Below, one piece after another: positions 34,201-46,796 of a stretch of DNA of 64,000 nt. The position numbers were made by a program, and so were the translations under genes. The DNA is taken from the NCBI GenBank assembly GCA_949358305.1, contig OX442316.1, positions 14,260,001-14,324,000 on the forward strand, written 5' to 3'. Source of the DNA: Strigamia acuminata. Lineage: Eukaryota > Arthropoda > Chilopoda > Geophilomorpha > Linotaeniidae. The notes under the pieces are model-generated. The model ran no database searches. It saw only the letters and a list, made by a program, of their open reading frames with translations, and was not told the DNA's origin. The first letter of the stretch is position 1, and the number at the start of each line of letters is the position of its first letter.

Positions 34201-37200
34201 GACGGGACTTGGATTAAATTGTGCAGGAAATTCGGGTTACTGAAAGATTTTGTTCCAAAAGTGCCAGTCAATATTTGGTGTGAGGAATTTTGTTTCAAAA
34301 TTTTAAATAACGTACCGGATGACTCGTTCAAAGTAAGCAGATTTTATGAGCAAATTTACGTTTTAATCACTGCATTTTGTTCGTATTTCAGATAATGATA
34401 ATGCAGGAAAATTTGAGTAATTTGTTGTTGATTATAATCAGATTGGTTAATTATTCTTCTGCCGATAACATTTTTCTTGAAATAGAATCGAAGGGTATCT
34501 ATAAAAAGAAAATAAAAGTCGATTTTTTTTATTTATTTTATTTTATTTTTTTATTTTTTTAGAAAATTGGATGAAACGCAAAATCAAGCCATTGGGTCTC
34601 GTAACATCATTTATTTGTTTGTACAATAAATTAGTTTCTGCAGTCGTGGATGGCGAAAAAGAGCAACCGGATCCAACACATGCGACCGTACATTCTTAAA
34701 TTATTTTCGTAATTTCACAAATTCTAATAATTTATTTTCAGACGCAAATAATCTGCAATGCAGTAGTCAACTTAACGAATATCGCGAAAATTCTGTTCAC
34801 CAAAATTACATTTTCTCAATGTTTGCAACCACTTCTAAGTCACTTAACGGAATCCGTATCGAATTTATTCGCCATCACCGATAAAATCAAATCTTTCAGA
34901 ACGGCGCACCACAAATTGTTATTCAATGTAAATGCATTAAAAAAAAAGCATTTTGAATGCAAAAATTAATTAATTTTATTTCTATAGGAAATGTGGAATG
35001 CGTACAGAAATACTATTAAAACTAGCTACGAAGTAGTCAACAGTCAAGAGCATAGTGAACTTTTCCGAATAGTATGTCCAGCAGTGGAAGCTAGTCTCTA
35101 TTATTCAAACACAACGATCCGCGAGAAGACGTTGGGTCTGTGGCAATCGACGTTTATGCTGTCGCCCGCAAGACTTAATTTGCCGGAATCGTTTAAGGAT
35201 GTTTTTAGGTCCTTTAAAACATCTACAGTGCCTGAATCTGGTAGACAAGTAGCGAATGCACTGCAGGAAATCGTCTGCATGTCTCAAGTAATGAAATAAA
35301 TGTGTGTTTATATTTTTTTTTAAATTTGAAACACTTTTTCCACGCGCAGAAAGAAGATGCGAGCAAAAGAGTGAAGTTTGCCACGACAGAACATTCGGAG
35401 CCAAAAGAGGAAACTGTTAGTTGGTTTACTTACTCGTTTAGCCATTTTCTAAAAGAAAAAGATGTAGAATTAAATTAATTTATACAGAAATGTATTGATT
35501 TTTGTTTGATTTTTCAAATATATTTTTTTTTTCAAATATATTTTTTTATTTAAAAAAAAAAAAAAAAAAACACGAAATATTGATTCATTCTTGTTAGGTT
35601 GCTCCAGAGGCTAAAAGACGGCGATTACTTACGGAAGATGCGAGAGAAGTGACTACAAACACGAGGTAAATTGAAAAAATGTGGTTTAACGTTGATATTT
35701 AAAAGGAAACGTTGTTTTTTTTAGTCCTGGAATTACTGCCCAGTATTCAATTCTGAGTTCTGATTCGTATCCACTCGTACCATCACCGTTTATCGATGCT
35801 GAAAGTTATCTGTAAGTTCAATCGTCCGTTTCCTCGCGGTATACTTAAAGTTTGATTTATTTTCCTTAAGAAAAGTGGAATCGAGGAATTCAGAACAAAA
35901 CCAAATTGCTCAAAAACAACTAGTTAATGTTACGTTACCAACGAATAGGATTGAAGAGGAAAAATCAGTTGAACTTGTGGCCGCAAAACCGTCGGATTTG
36001 GAGTCGTCCATGGACGTTGATGTTGGTATCTCCGCTTCGGTGATCCATTCGATTCATTTGCCCACATCGGAATCGGATACTTCTGCGTTCTTGGACGTAA
36101 ACGAAACGGTAATAGAAACAGAGCCCGTTAAAGAAGTGCAAAATAACGAATCCACGGACAAAACCGAGCCAGAATGTGTTACAAATGGCGAAAAGGCCGT
36201 TACACTTGTGCACGGCGACGGCGACGACGTTATTCCGGGTTCGCAGGCCCCGGAAACGGTCGTAACTACTTCAAAATTTGAGGCTAAATCAAAATCGACG
36301 AACGTGGATCCACTGCCTTTACCGAAATCAACGAAAGAAACGTCGAAACACAAGCGCGTGACAAAACACAGGGCCAGGCGAAGCATGAGGTTCGTAGAAG
36401 CGACGGAGGCGTCGACTGTGGACATCGGCTCGACGGAATCAGGCAGCGATTTGGACAAATTGTCGCCCATTAAAAAGAGACGAAAAGCGTCGCATCATGT
36501 GAGGGAGGAGTCTGGAAATGGTCTAAAAACGAGTAAAACGAAGGATACAGACGTCCCAGTTGACAAGGTACGAGTTTGTGCGTGAAAATGTCGAGTTTTG
36601 AGTTTTAATTTCGTTGTTTTTTACATAGAAGAGATCAAAAACTGCCCGGAAGAGTTTTCCGTCAACACCGGTTCGCGTGGAAAAGGAGAAAGTGTATACC
36701 GGTGAATCGTCAAAGTCGAATAAAACGTCCGGCAAGAGCGAGATCTCGGCAACAATAGTTCACTGCTCTCAACTGCTTCGTCGTCGTTTGAATAAATCGG
36801 ATTCGAGCGGCGGAGAAAAGTCGGAATTGGGCTTCAAAGATGGTGTGAAACCGATGGAAGCGGATGACGGAAAGGCTTCGCCACCGGGTGCAAAATTCGA
36901 AAATTTAATTAAAGGTCCCGTTTTAGACGTGCAGCAATCTATGGATACGTCGTCGAGCGATTTGTCAATTTTCGACGACGAGCCGTACCTGGACACAAGT
37001 TTGAACGACTCGCTGGAAACTGAGATGGACGCGTCGAGATGGCACAACAAGCTGGAGAAAATGGAAGAACAGTCGCAAGAGGACGATGAAGCCGAATCCG
37101 AACCCAAATTCGTCTCCGACTCGACTCTGGACGCGATTTCGGATCGCGAAATGCAAAACACCTCTCCCGACATAAACACCATCGGCAGCGAACTCACAGT

Positions 37201-38913
37201 CGCTTCGGAAGTGGTCGTCATCGTGAGCAGCGACGAAAAAGAAAACGAAATGATCGTCACGGAGACGGAAGTGGACGAAATCAAAATAGAGCAACACGTG
37301 GCGCCTTTGATCGAGCCGCAGCCGGAGTCGGAGTCGCTCGCCGTTCCGGAAACGAAAAGGGAGTTGAGGTCGGACCCGACGAAAGCGGAGCAGTCGACAC
37401 GTCGCAGGTCGTGGTCGGGTTCGGATCGGGTTCCGCGAGAAGAAGGCGCCGTCCAGTTTTCGCCGCAGCGGTACATCAAAACGTACAGCAAGGGAACTCC
37501 GGTCGTCGAGACGCAGAAGAAGGAGGCCGGTTTACCCCTGAGTTCCGCTTTGATGCAGCGGGTGGGGTCGCGAGGACTGAAGATCTTGGAAGCTGCGACC
37601 AAACAGAATTTAAGCAATTACGAAAAGTTGAAGTATGAGAATAAGAAAATTTCGCCCGTTAAGTCGCCCGATAAGAGGTCGCTGGATTTCTTGAAGAGTC
37701 CTTCGTCCGAGACGACGTCAACGCCGACCGGGACGCCTGAAAGGAAGAAGGGGTTGTTGAAGGGAAGCTCGAGTTCCCCCGCTGGGTCACCGAGTATCGG
37801 GATTTTGAAGAAACAACTTAAACGATATGAAGTGCCTTCATCTGGATCACCGAGTAATAAAGTAAGGATTGGTTTGGTCATTCGTTTGTTTTGTTGTTGT
37901 TAATTTATTTGTTTGATTTTGCAGAGACGGGTTTCGTTCGCTGATCCGATTGTTCAAGGATTGTCCGAAGTGCAGAATAAATCCGAACAAAAAGATGTGA
38001 AGAAACCTGTGCAGGTAAGTGCGTCGCCTGCCACGTCCAATTTGTGCCCTAGTCCGAAGGAAACGCCGGTTGTAACGAGTGAAAACATGCCGATATTGGA
38101 AAAACAAGTTCCTTTTGGTTAGTAATTTTAATTAATTGGTTATAGTTTTTGTTTTTTTTTTAAAAAAAAAAATTTTAAATTGTAGAACTTGGAGCGGAGG
38201 AAGCGGTCGAAAATGTGGTTGAGACAGTAGTCGTACAGCCGCCACAGCTCGAAATCGCCGCCGTCACCGAAATCGAGAGTTCCGTCGAGGAGATTGGTGC
38301 CACGACGGAAGTGGTTTCTGGCGTCGAAACGGTGGAAACGCTCAACGCAAACGTCGAACCGAAGAACGAACAATTTATCACTTTGGCGGACGAGGTGTTG
38401 GCGGTTCAGATGGAAGTCGAGTCGAACCAGAGGGAAATGGGAATGTTGGAAGAACGAGCGCAACAAGCAGAACGAGCACAAGCAGAATTAGCGCAACAAG
38501 CAGAACGAGCGCAACAAGCAGAATTAGCGCAACAAGCAGAATTAGCGCAACAAGCAGAATTAGCGGAACAAGCGACTTGTCAATCGAACTTTTCTGCGGA
38601 AGTTCCCGAAATCGAAATGGAGGATTTAGTCCCCGAAATGAATGAAACGACTATCAAGGCGGATCACACGATGGAGCATGTGGTGGGAGAAAGCGGCGAT
38701 GCGCCGGAGACACTACTTAGCAAACCGCACTTGCGTTTCGATTGGGACTTGTCGGAGATGCTGAACTATCTTAACTCGAAATTCACGCTTGAGGAGCTTA
38801 ATAAATCGTCGATTTCGCAAATGCTCAGTTTTCAACAACAGCTTCTTAACATGGCGCTGACTGTGACAAATGCATTAAAAATGGACCGGAAAGAGCCGGG
38901 ATCGGACGAATAG
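31241..38913 (+). CDS. RIF1 homologue (Rap1-interacting factor 1)
   Basis: Twenty-five exons, from METQVQKIISS at 31241 to the stop at 38911-38913, sum to 1,986 residues. Exons 1-18 (to 35287) encode the helical HEAT-like N-terminal region; diagnostic stretches include RLRLVMQPLKANNARTEVVA, GTPSLFLIKLLFRNPL, SLEHDFGCIYAVLLFPINHL and IKPLGLVTSFICLYNKLVSA. Exons 22-23 (35871-36567 and 36629-37861) are acidic and Ser-rich, presumed disordered. The protein phosphatase 1 docking pair is present: GILK (37799-37810) and RVSF (37928-37939, next exon). An Ala/Gln/Glu coiled coil follows, then a C-terminal block with LRFDWDLSEMLNYL. RIF1 recruits PP1 to control replication timing and limits DNA-end resection. 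Intron 31854-31928 is inferred; it is 75 bp and in frame, so retention is not excluded. Confidence 0.92.
38456..38574 (+). repeat. 18-bp coding repeat in RIF1 (AQQAEL/R hexads)
   Basis: GCGCAACAAGCAGAATTA-like units, about six copies, encode a coiled-coil-prone Ala/Gln/Glu stretch. The pseudogene copy at 42090-42220 has the same repeat with frame-breaking changes. Confidence 0.9.
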
Positions 38914-39352
38914 TTTTGCTTTTTTTCCCTCACACCCTTAAAAAGTGTTTGTGTAAGTGATACAAATTATTTTGTCGGAAAAAAATCGACATGAATTTTT
39001 TTTAAGCGTTAAATAAAGCGATTTCGAGCTTGTTTTAATTTCTTTTTTTAATTGTATATTTCAATTCTTTAGGAAATTAAACTGTTCAAATTTTCCTCCG
39101 TTTTTCCCTAACTTGATGTAACTAAATTGTTGAATGTCTCCATGTGAGCACTTTTGTACGTCGTTATTGATAGAAGTGTAATAAATTTTTATATAATTGT
39201 GTTCTCACGCGACATTTTTCATGTTTATGGCTTTTTTTTCAAGAAATAAATAAAAAAGAATTAAAAAAAGAATTGTTGTTTGTTTATTTTGGTTTTTTTA
39301 GTAATAAAAACGTTTAATTGTGTCTAATTGCCTTCACTGCAAAACAAAGGCG

Positions 39353-40878
39353 ATGTACGGGCAAGTTGCTCCAGTCAAGAATGCTCCGGCATCAGAACGA
39401 CCACGAAGCGAAGCAAAACCACAAATAACGATCCCAGGAATCCACATCGTACTAAACAAAAGAATCGGTGTCTTCAGACGATTTGTTTGGACGTTTATGT
39501 TGCTGGCAAGTGTGACTGCATGTTTGTACCAAGCTATCGATCGTCTCTTATTGTTTATCTCATCTCCAGTTAAAATGGTTACCATAATAGACAGGCCGGA
39601 TGCGATTAAGTTTCCATCATTCACGATATGTCCGTTCGACATTAACAGTACGCCGGACATTAAGAAAATGCGAATTGATTTTGCCAGATCGTCAAATGGA
39701 GACACCGTCGATTCAGTGTGGAATCTTCTGAACTTTGGTGTAAGTAATGAACGGATCTGGCAGTTAAACAGTATAAATGAAAAGAACACAGAAGTTAAAC
39801 TAATTTAAGGTAAAGCACGGAAATGTCGATTTTTTACACTACTGTATTTTGTTTTGTAAATAATAGATGAAAAAAACTTTACCATTAACAAAACCTTTGT
39901 CCAAACTGACCATGGAGTCTGCCCTGGCTTATCTGGGCACCTGCATGACAGTAGTTAGCGGTATTTGACTATTAGTCTTAATTTATTGCGTACGTACTTT
40001 TTAATGCTGTGTTTATGAAATTGGCAGATAGCGCGATGGATTTCATGGGACCTGCTTTGGTTCTGAGTATACAACAATCGGTAGACGTCGATGATGACCC
40101 GACTGAAGTGGATTCTCCAGCATTCACAGTTAGGAAATTTAATGAGTTTCCTGCTCAAAAACAATTTATTGATTTTTCGACAGATATATGCGCACATGAA
40201 TGGGCTACCAGCCAAACATCATGCTTTCTTTAAGGGGAATATTATTCTGAGGAATCATATGACAACAATTGCTTTTACTAAGTCTAAAGTAATTTTTTTA
40301 TATTAAATTTAATTGTTGTATTGATTAATTTGGTTCGTGGCAGTTTACTTATTTGAACAGATCGAGTTACAGGTGTGTGGACAGTGTGGCAGCCGCTTAT
40401 TGCTGGACTAACTGCATTGAGAACCGTCTCAATCAAAGAGTTTCCTGCAGGTACTTGTAAATCCAGTTTAAATTGTATCAAAATGCTGAAATTTTGTTGA
40501 AATAGATTGCCGTATATGTCGAAAAATGCGTCAAACTGCACATCAGCGACTGAAAGTCGAGCTGCATACGAAATGACGTTACAAATGTATTTAGAAACGA
40601 AACAACAAGATTGCATGTGTCCACACTCATGCAAAGAGGAGGTTTATGGGTTGAATATCGATGTGCAGGGAAGTGTTCGAAATAACACAATTCTTGAGAT
40701 TTATTTCGAAAAGAACACTGTAGTGATAGTTGAAGAGATACACAGTTACGATATAGTTAATTTTGTCTGTGATTTGGGTGGCAATTTAGGCTTCTATTTA
40801 GGCGTGAGTTTGCTCACCATCTTAGAAATAGTTGAATATCTATTTGTGTGGTGCAAGTGTTTCATCACCAAACAATGA
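39353..40878 (+). pseudogene. DEG/ENaC channel gene A1, exon 1 broken by a 4-bp insertion
   Basis: Six exons align with A2: 39353-39809, 39867-39960, 40028-40128, 40184-40288, 40344-40450 and 40506-40878. It has TM1, FPSFTICPFD, CWTNC, CPHSC and the pore-TM2 block NLGFYLGVSLLTILE. Compared with A2, the end of exon 1 carries four extra bases (ATTT at about 39803-39806), which makes an in-frame TAA at 39806-39808 just before the donor. Unless an earlier donor is used, only a TM1-containing fragment would be made. The other exons look conserved, so the break is recent or the gene is rescued by alternative splicing. It was duplicated together with the RIF1 tail (see 41749). Confidence 0.8.
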
Positions 40879-40953
40879 AATACTATGTATACAGTATAAT
40901 GAAAACCATATTCACCGTAATTTTAGTTTAAAAAGAAAAAATGCAAATAAAAA

Positions 40954-41127
40954 TGTAGGAAAAAGCTCGGACACAAAACAAGCAATAGGATGGTGAAAAT
41001 AACAAGTGTTTTAATTCAATGTAGGGCAAAAGGTTAAATACAACAAGGGATTATACAAATACGTTGTGATTGGCTGTTTCGTTGATTGTGTCCGTCCCCT
41101 TAATTGACCGACCGTCAACTTCCTACA
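40954..41127. mobile_element. 174-bp MITE with AAAAA target duplication
   Basis: Ends TGTAGGAA / TTCCTACA, with AAAAA on both sides (40949-40953, 41128-41132). The duplicated segment further right has the unoccupied site at 44677-44681, which proves insertion after the duplication or loss before it. A subterminal GGACACAA/TTGTGTCC pair is also inverted. Confidence 0.85.
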
Positions 41128-41398
41128 AAAAATAGTCTATTGTAGAGAACTTGAATCGATGACATGACGTAGAGTGCGTCCGTTTGTTTATCTTTCATTG
41201 ATAGCTTTTTAATGGCCGTGTGCATACCGGAGGTATTGCAGCGAAGTATATAAGTCAATACAGCAAAGTGGGCAATTTGGAATTGATCGCATAGCAAATC
41301 GAAATACACGTATTTAGTGGAGAATTCGAGTGACCGTTATCGTGATAATAACTTTTCAAAACAGCTAAAACTTCAGTCCATCCTATCATCTTGCTGAA

Positions 41399-41748
41399 AT
41401 GAATCACTACGCGTATTCGCCCAGTCAAAACATTAAATTCGGCGCAAATCAACCCGGCTACCAATTAAAGGCCGAGTGCTCAAACTCGGGGCCTTTGAGC
41501 CCCAACAACCCCGTGCGAAGGAGATTGTAAACGAGAAACGAAGCAGAAATGTTGTCGATTCGTCTCAGAACACCCCAGTGTGTGGAATTTGTTGTATTAT
41601 ACCTATTTGACTGCGTATCATATTTGGGAGTTGAACCAAATCGATGATACTAATATTAATGTCTCTTTTGTGGTAAGTTTTGCTGGTACAGCATCAATTT
41701 TTTTAAGTCAAATTAATTAACATTAATACTTCGATTTAATTTGTTTTC
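41399..41748 (+). pseudogene. truncated 5' remnant of a B-type DEG/ENaC gene (B0)
   Basis: Matches B1/B2 exon 1 from its ATG, but with a frameshift near 41440 and a deletion of about 250-300 bp joining CACCCCA to GTGTGTGGAATTTG, then exon 1 donor and most of intron 1 up to a TTTTCAG acceptor. At 41749 it abruptly becomes RIF1 sequence. It cannot encode a channel. Confidence 0.85.
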
Positions 41749-42574
41749 AGTGCCGCCTTGATGCAGCGGGTGGGATCACCAGGACTGAAGATCTTGGAAG
41801 CTGCGACCAAACAGAATTTAAGCAATTATGAAAAGTTGAAGTATAAAAATAAAAAAATTTCGCCCGTCAAGTCGCCCGATAAGAGGTTGCTGGATTTCTT
41901 GAAAACTCTTTCGCCCGAGACGATGTCAACGCAGACCGGGACGCCTGAAAGGAAGAAGGGGTGGTTGAAGAGAAGCTCGACTTCCCCCGCTGGGTCACCG
42001 AGCATCGGGATTTTGAAGACGAGGTGTTGGCGGTTCAGATGAAAGTCGAATCGAACCAGAGGGAAATAATGGGAATGTTGGAAGAACGAGCGCAATAACA
42101 AGCAGAACGAGCGAAACAAGCAGAATTAGCGCAACAAGCAGAACGAGCGCAACAAGCAGAATTAGCGCACAAGCAGAACGTGCGCAATAACAAGCAGAAC
42201 GAGCGCAACAAGCGGAACAAGCGACTTGTCAATCGAACACTTCTTCGAAGGTTTCCGAAATCGAAATGGAAGATTTAGTCCCTGAAATCAATCAAACGAC
42301 TATGAAGGCGGATCACACTGCAGAGCACACGATGGAGCACGTGGTGGGACAGAGCGGCGATGCGCCGGAGACACTACTTAGCAAACCCCACTTGCGTTTC
42401 GATTGCGACTTGTCGGAGATGCTGAACTATCTTAACTCGAAATTTACGCTTGAGGAGCTTAATAAATCGTCTAATTCGCAAATGCTCAGTTTTCAACAAC
42501 AGCTTCTTAACATGGCGCTAACTGTGACGAATGCATTAAAAATGGACCGGAAAGAGCCGGGATCTGATGAATAG
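41749..42574 (+). pseudogene. RIF1 C-terminal pseudogene copy
   Basis: Starts at RIF1 position about 37549 (LMQRVGS) and follows RIF1 exon 23 to GILK, then jumps by deletion to position about 38388 of RIF1, losing the RVSF exon and shifting frame. The Ala/Gln repeat has stray stops (for example CAATAA). The last 100 codons (42266-42574) remain open and end with the same GSDE. The 3' flank to about 42960 also matches RIF1's own 3' flank. Confidence 0.9.
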
Positions 42575-43070
42575 TTTTGCTTTTTTTCTCTCACACCCTT
42601 AAAAAGTGTTTGTGTAAGTGATACAAATTATTTTGTCGGAAAAAAATCGACATGAAATTTATTAAGCGTTAAATAAAGCGATTTCGAGCTTGATTTTAAT
42701 TTCTTTTTTTAATTGTATATTTCAATTCTTTAGGAAATTAAACTATTCAAATTTTCCTCCGTTTTTCCCTAACTTGATGTAACTAAATTGTTGAATGTCT
42801 CCATGTGAGCACTTTTGTACGTCGTTATTGACAGAAGTATAATAAATTTTTCTTTGATTGTATTCTCACGCGATATTTTCCCTGTTTATGTGGTGTTTTT
42901 TTGAAGAAATAAATAAAAAGAATTTAAAAAAAGAATTATTGTTTGTTATTTTACTATGGTTTCTTTAGTAATAAAACGTGTATGTTTCTACGTACCGGTA
43001 ATTACGAATTATTTGACATGTCAAGTGACTCCCTCCAGTGCCTAATTGCCTTCACTGCACAACAAAAGCG

Positions 43071-44595
43071 ATGTACGGGCAAGTTGCTCCATTCAAGATT
43101 GCTCCGGCATCAGAACGACCACGAAACGAGGCAAAACCACAAATAACGATCCCAGGAATCCACATCGTACTAAACAAAAGAATCGGTCTCTTCAGACGAT
43201 TTGTTTGGACGTTTATGTTGCTGGCAAGTGTGATTGTATGTTTCTACCAAGCTATCGATCGTCTGTTACTGTTTATCGCATCTCCTGTGGAAATGGTTAC
43301 CAGAGTAGACAGGGCGGATGCGATTAAGTTTCCATCATTCACGATATGTCCGTTCGACATTAACAGCACGCCGGACATTAAGAAAATGCAAATTGATTTC
43401 GCCATGTCGTCAAATGGAGACACCGTCGATTCAGTGTGGAATCTTCTGAACTTTGGTGTAAGTAATGAACGCATCTGGCAGTTAAACAGTATAAATGAAA
43501 ACAACACAGAAGTTAAACTAAAGGTAAAGCACGGAAATGTCGATTTTTTACACTACTGTATTTTGTTTTGTAAATAATAGATGAAAAAAACTTTACCCTT
43601 AACAAAACCTTTGTCCAATCTGACCATGGAGTCTGCCTTGGCTTATCTGGGCACTTGCATGACAGTAGTTACTGGTATTTGACCATAAGTCTTAATTTAT
43701 TAGTTATTACGTACTGTTTAATGCTGTATATATGAAATTGGCAGATAGCGCGATGGATTTTATGGGACCTGCTTTGGTTCTTAGTATAAAACAATTGGTA
43801 GACGATGATGACCCGACTGAAGTGGATTCTCCAGCATTCACAGTTAGCAAATTTACGTAATGAGTTTCCTGCTCAAAATAATTTATTGATTTTTTGACAG
43901 ATATATGCACACATGGATGGGCTACCGGCAAAACATCATGCTTTCTTTAAGGGGAATATTATTCTGAGGAATCATATGACAGCAATTGCTTTTACTAAAT
44001 CTAAAGTAAATTTTTTTGTAATCAATTTAATTGTATTGATTAATTTGGTTCGTGGCAGTTTACTTATTTGAACAGATCGAGTTACAGGTGTGTGGACAGT
44101 GTGGCAGCCGCTTATTGCTGGACTAACTGCATTGAGAACCGTCTCAATAAAAAAGTTTCCTGCAGGTACTTGTATAAATCCACTTTTAATGTTATCAAAA
44201 TGCTAAAATTTTGTTGAAATAGATTGCCGTATATGTCGATAAATGCGTCAAACTGCACATCAGCGACTGAAAGTCGAGCTGCATACGAAATGACGTTACA
44301 AATGTATTTAGAAACGAAACCTCAAGATTGCCTGTGTCCACACTCATGCAAAGAGGAGTTTTATGGGTTGAACATCGATGTGCAGGGAAGTGTTCGAAAT
44401 AACACAATTCTTGAGATTTATTTCGAAAAGAACACTGTAGTGATAGTTGAAGAGAAGCACAGTTACGATCTAGTTACTTTTGTCTGTGATTTGGGTGGCA
44501 ATTTAGGCTTCTATTTAGGCGTGAGTTTGCTCACCATCTTAGAAATAGTTGAATATCTATTTGTGTGGTGCAAGTGGTGCATCACCAAACAATGA
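43071..44595 (+). CDS. DEG/ENaC sodium channel family protein A2
   Basis: Six exons: 43071-43523, 43581-43674, 43745-43842, 43901-44005, 44059-44165 and 44223-44595; 409 residues. TM1 is about residues 37-57 (FVWTFMLLASVIVCFYQAID), followed by the family motif FPSFTICPFD. The Cys-rich stretch CWTNC...SCRLPYM...NC...CLCPHSC precedes TM2, FVCDLGGNLGFYLGVSLLTI, whose GVS stands at the GxS selectivity filter. Family members form trimeric amiloride-sensitive cation channels (pickpocket, ASIC, ENaC). At 409 residues it is shorter than the usual 450-700, and the N-terminal His-Gly gating motif is not visible (IPG in its place). The exon 3 donor is a weak GTTAGC. ATG 43071 is the first Met in frame. 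Confidence 0.85.
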
Positions 44596-44953
44596 AATAC
44601 TACGTACAGATACAGAGTATACTAGTACAGTATAATAGAAAAACATATTCACCGTAATTTTAGAAAAAATGCAAATAAAAATAGTTTAGAGACTTGGACG
44701 ATGACATGACGTAGCGTGTGTCCGTTTGTTTATCTTTCATTTATAGCCTTTTAATGACCGTGTGCGTACCGGATGAATTGCAGCGAAGTGTCAACACAGC
44801 AAAATTTGGAATTGATCGCATAGCAAATCAAAATACATATATTGGGTGGAGAATTCGAGTGACCCCTATCGTGTATTCTGTTTTGTGCCAAACCATTAAA
44901 TTAAATCCAATCAAAACAACCAAAACTTCAGTCCATTATACCTTCTTGCTGAA

Positions 44954-46640
44954 ATGCATCACTACACGTATTCGCCCGGTCAAAACATTCGGCGCCACTC
45001 AACCCGGCTACCATTTAAGGGCCGAGTGATCAAACGCGGGGCTTTTGAGCCCCAACAACCCCACCCGAAGAAGATTGTAAACGAAAAACGAAACAGAAGT
45101 GCAGTCGATCCGTCTCAGGACACCCCAAGAGGTCCTACGGTGATTCTAGACCGAAATGCAAGTTTTTACCGACGTTTCGTTTGGCTCGTTGTGGTCGTTG
45201 CCTGCACGGGGCTTTGCTTGTATCAAGTTGGCGATCGGTTGTTAATGTATTTGCGGAATCCGATACACAGAAGAATTGAAATACGGCGAAATACAACGGT
45301 CAAGTTCCCTTCTTTCACCATCTGTCCGTTTGATATCGACAGCCAGACAGCCACTCAACTTGTACAGATGCAATACGCTGAAATCTCCGGCAATAAAACG
45401 CGACGCAGTGTGTGGAATTTGTTGGATTATACCAAGTTGACTGCATATGATATTTGGGAGTTGAATGAAATCGATGATACTAACACCAATGTCTCTTTTG
45501 TGGTAAGTTTTGCTAGTACAGCATCAATTTGTCGAGACAAATTAATTAATATTTAATTCGATTTAATTTATTTTTAGCTGAAAAAAAAATTGCCATCGGA
45601 GGGTTTTCCAACTATTACAAAAATCTACAAGAGATTCTCCTTCCTCGGTTTCTGCATGACTGTTAAAATTAGTAAATATATTGTTCTATGATGTCATATT
45701 TTGGAAATTTAACGGTTTGCAATTATTTCGTAGCTGGAAAAGTAACTTTCATGGGACCTGCGTTTGTTTTGAGAATCGAGCAGAAGCGTGAGCAGAATTT
45801 TGACCTTGACGACGACATTTCTTTCACTGTAAATTTCAATTCCAGACATTTCTTAGTTACTTCTTTCTTCGTTCTTATCTGTTTTTAGGTTTTTCCACAC
45901 GATGATGACGTCCCCACGCTACATTTGGCATTTTTTAAGGGTCAACTCATTCCGATAGGACAAATGGCATCAATTGCATTGTCAGTTTCAACGGTAAATT
46001 GATGCTGCTCCTTTAGCTTTTTGCCGAGCATGTTCCAACTATTTCTCAGTATTTTCAAATATTTGAAATTTCAATCGTTTAGTTTTACAAATTAAACACC
46101 ACCAAAGACCCATGCGAAGATACAGTCACAGCCACAACATGTTGGACCCAATGTCTGGAAACACATCTCACCAGTCGAACTAATTGCAGGTAAGTCATAA
46201 ATGAAATACACGAGTTAGTTACGGTGTATTTATGATTATTAATAATTTTATTATTATTTCTGCATAGACTTCCTTATATGACGTCCACAGCTCGAAACTG
46301 TACTACAGCCAGTGAATGCAAGGAGACCTTCGAAGCCACTCTTTCATTGTATTTGTCAGCTAAACGATCCCGTTGCAATTGCCCGGAAAAATGCGTCGAC
46401 AACCATTACGAAATCAATTTGGACGTCCAGGGAGAAGCAGACAATTCCACATCACTGGAAATTTACTTCAAAACCAACAATTTTCAGGAGATAACTGAAT
46501 TTTACGGCTATGGATTCGTCAGCTTTGTGTGCGATCTGGGTGGCAATTTGGGTTTTTATTTAGGTATCTGCTTACTAACAGTTCTAGAAATGATTGATCG
46601 CATTTTCATTCGTTTGGGCAACGCTTTACATATTACTTAA
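44954..46640 (+). CDS. DEG/ENaC sodium channel family protein B1
   Basis: Six exons: 44954-45502, 45578-45671, 45734-45828, 45889-45993, 46083-46189 and 46268-46640; 440 residues, with the same exon phases as A2. A basic N-terminal tail precedes TM1 (FVWLVVVVACTGLCLYQVGD), then FPSFTICPFDID, NYEINLDVQGEA and TM2 NLGFYLGICLLTVLEMID. The selectivity-filter position reads GIC rather than GxS. It is the complete descendant of the B gene at the end of the tandem duplication; close relative B2 lies 3.6 kb downstream. Likely a cell-surface cation channel subunit; ligand or stimulus unknown. Confidence 0.85.
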
Positions 46641-46796
46641 AAATTTATTTAATCACTCTAACTTTTGCGATGCTTGTAGAAAAATATATTAATAAAAATA
46701 TATATTTAGTGCTGCTTGTGTGTAGCGAGATACAAAGCTGGACTGGGTACAAATTTAATTCCGGGAAATCTGGATGGGTCGGGCCACAGGGACGGG

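Noticed and set aside
36769-37617. 282-codon minus-strand frame
   Set aside because: Mirror of the Ser/Asp/Glu-rich RIF1 exon; no splice or domain support.
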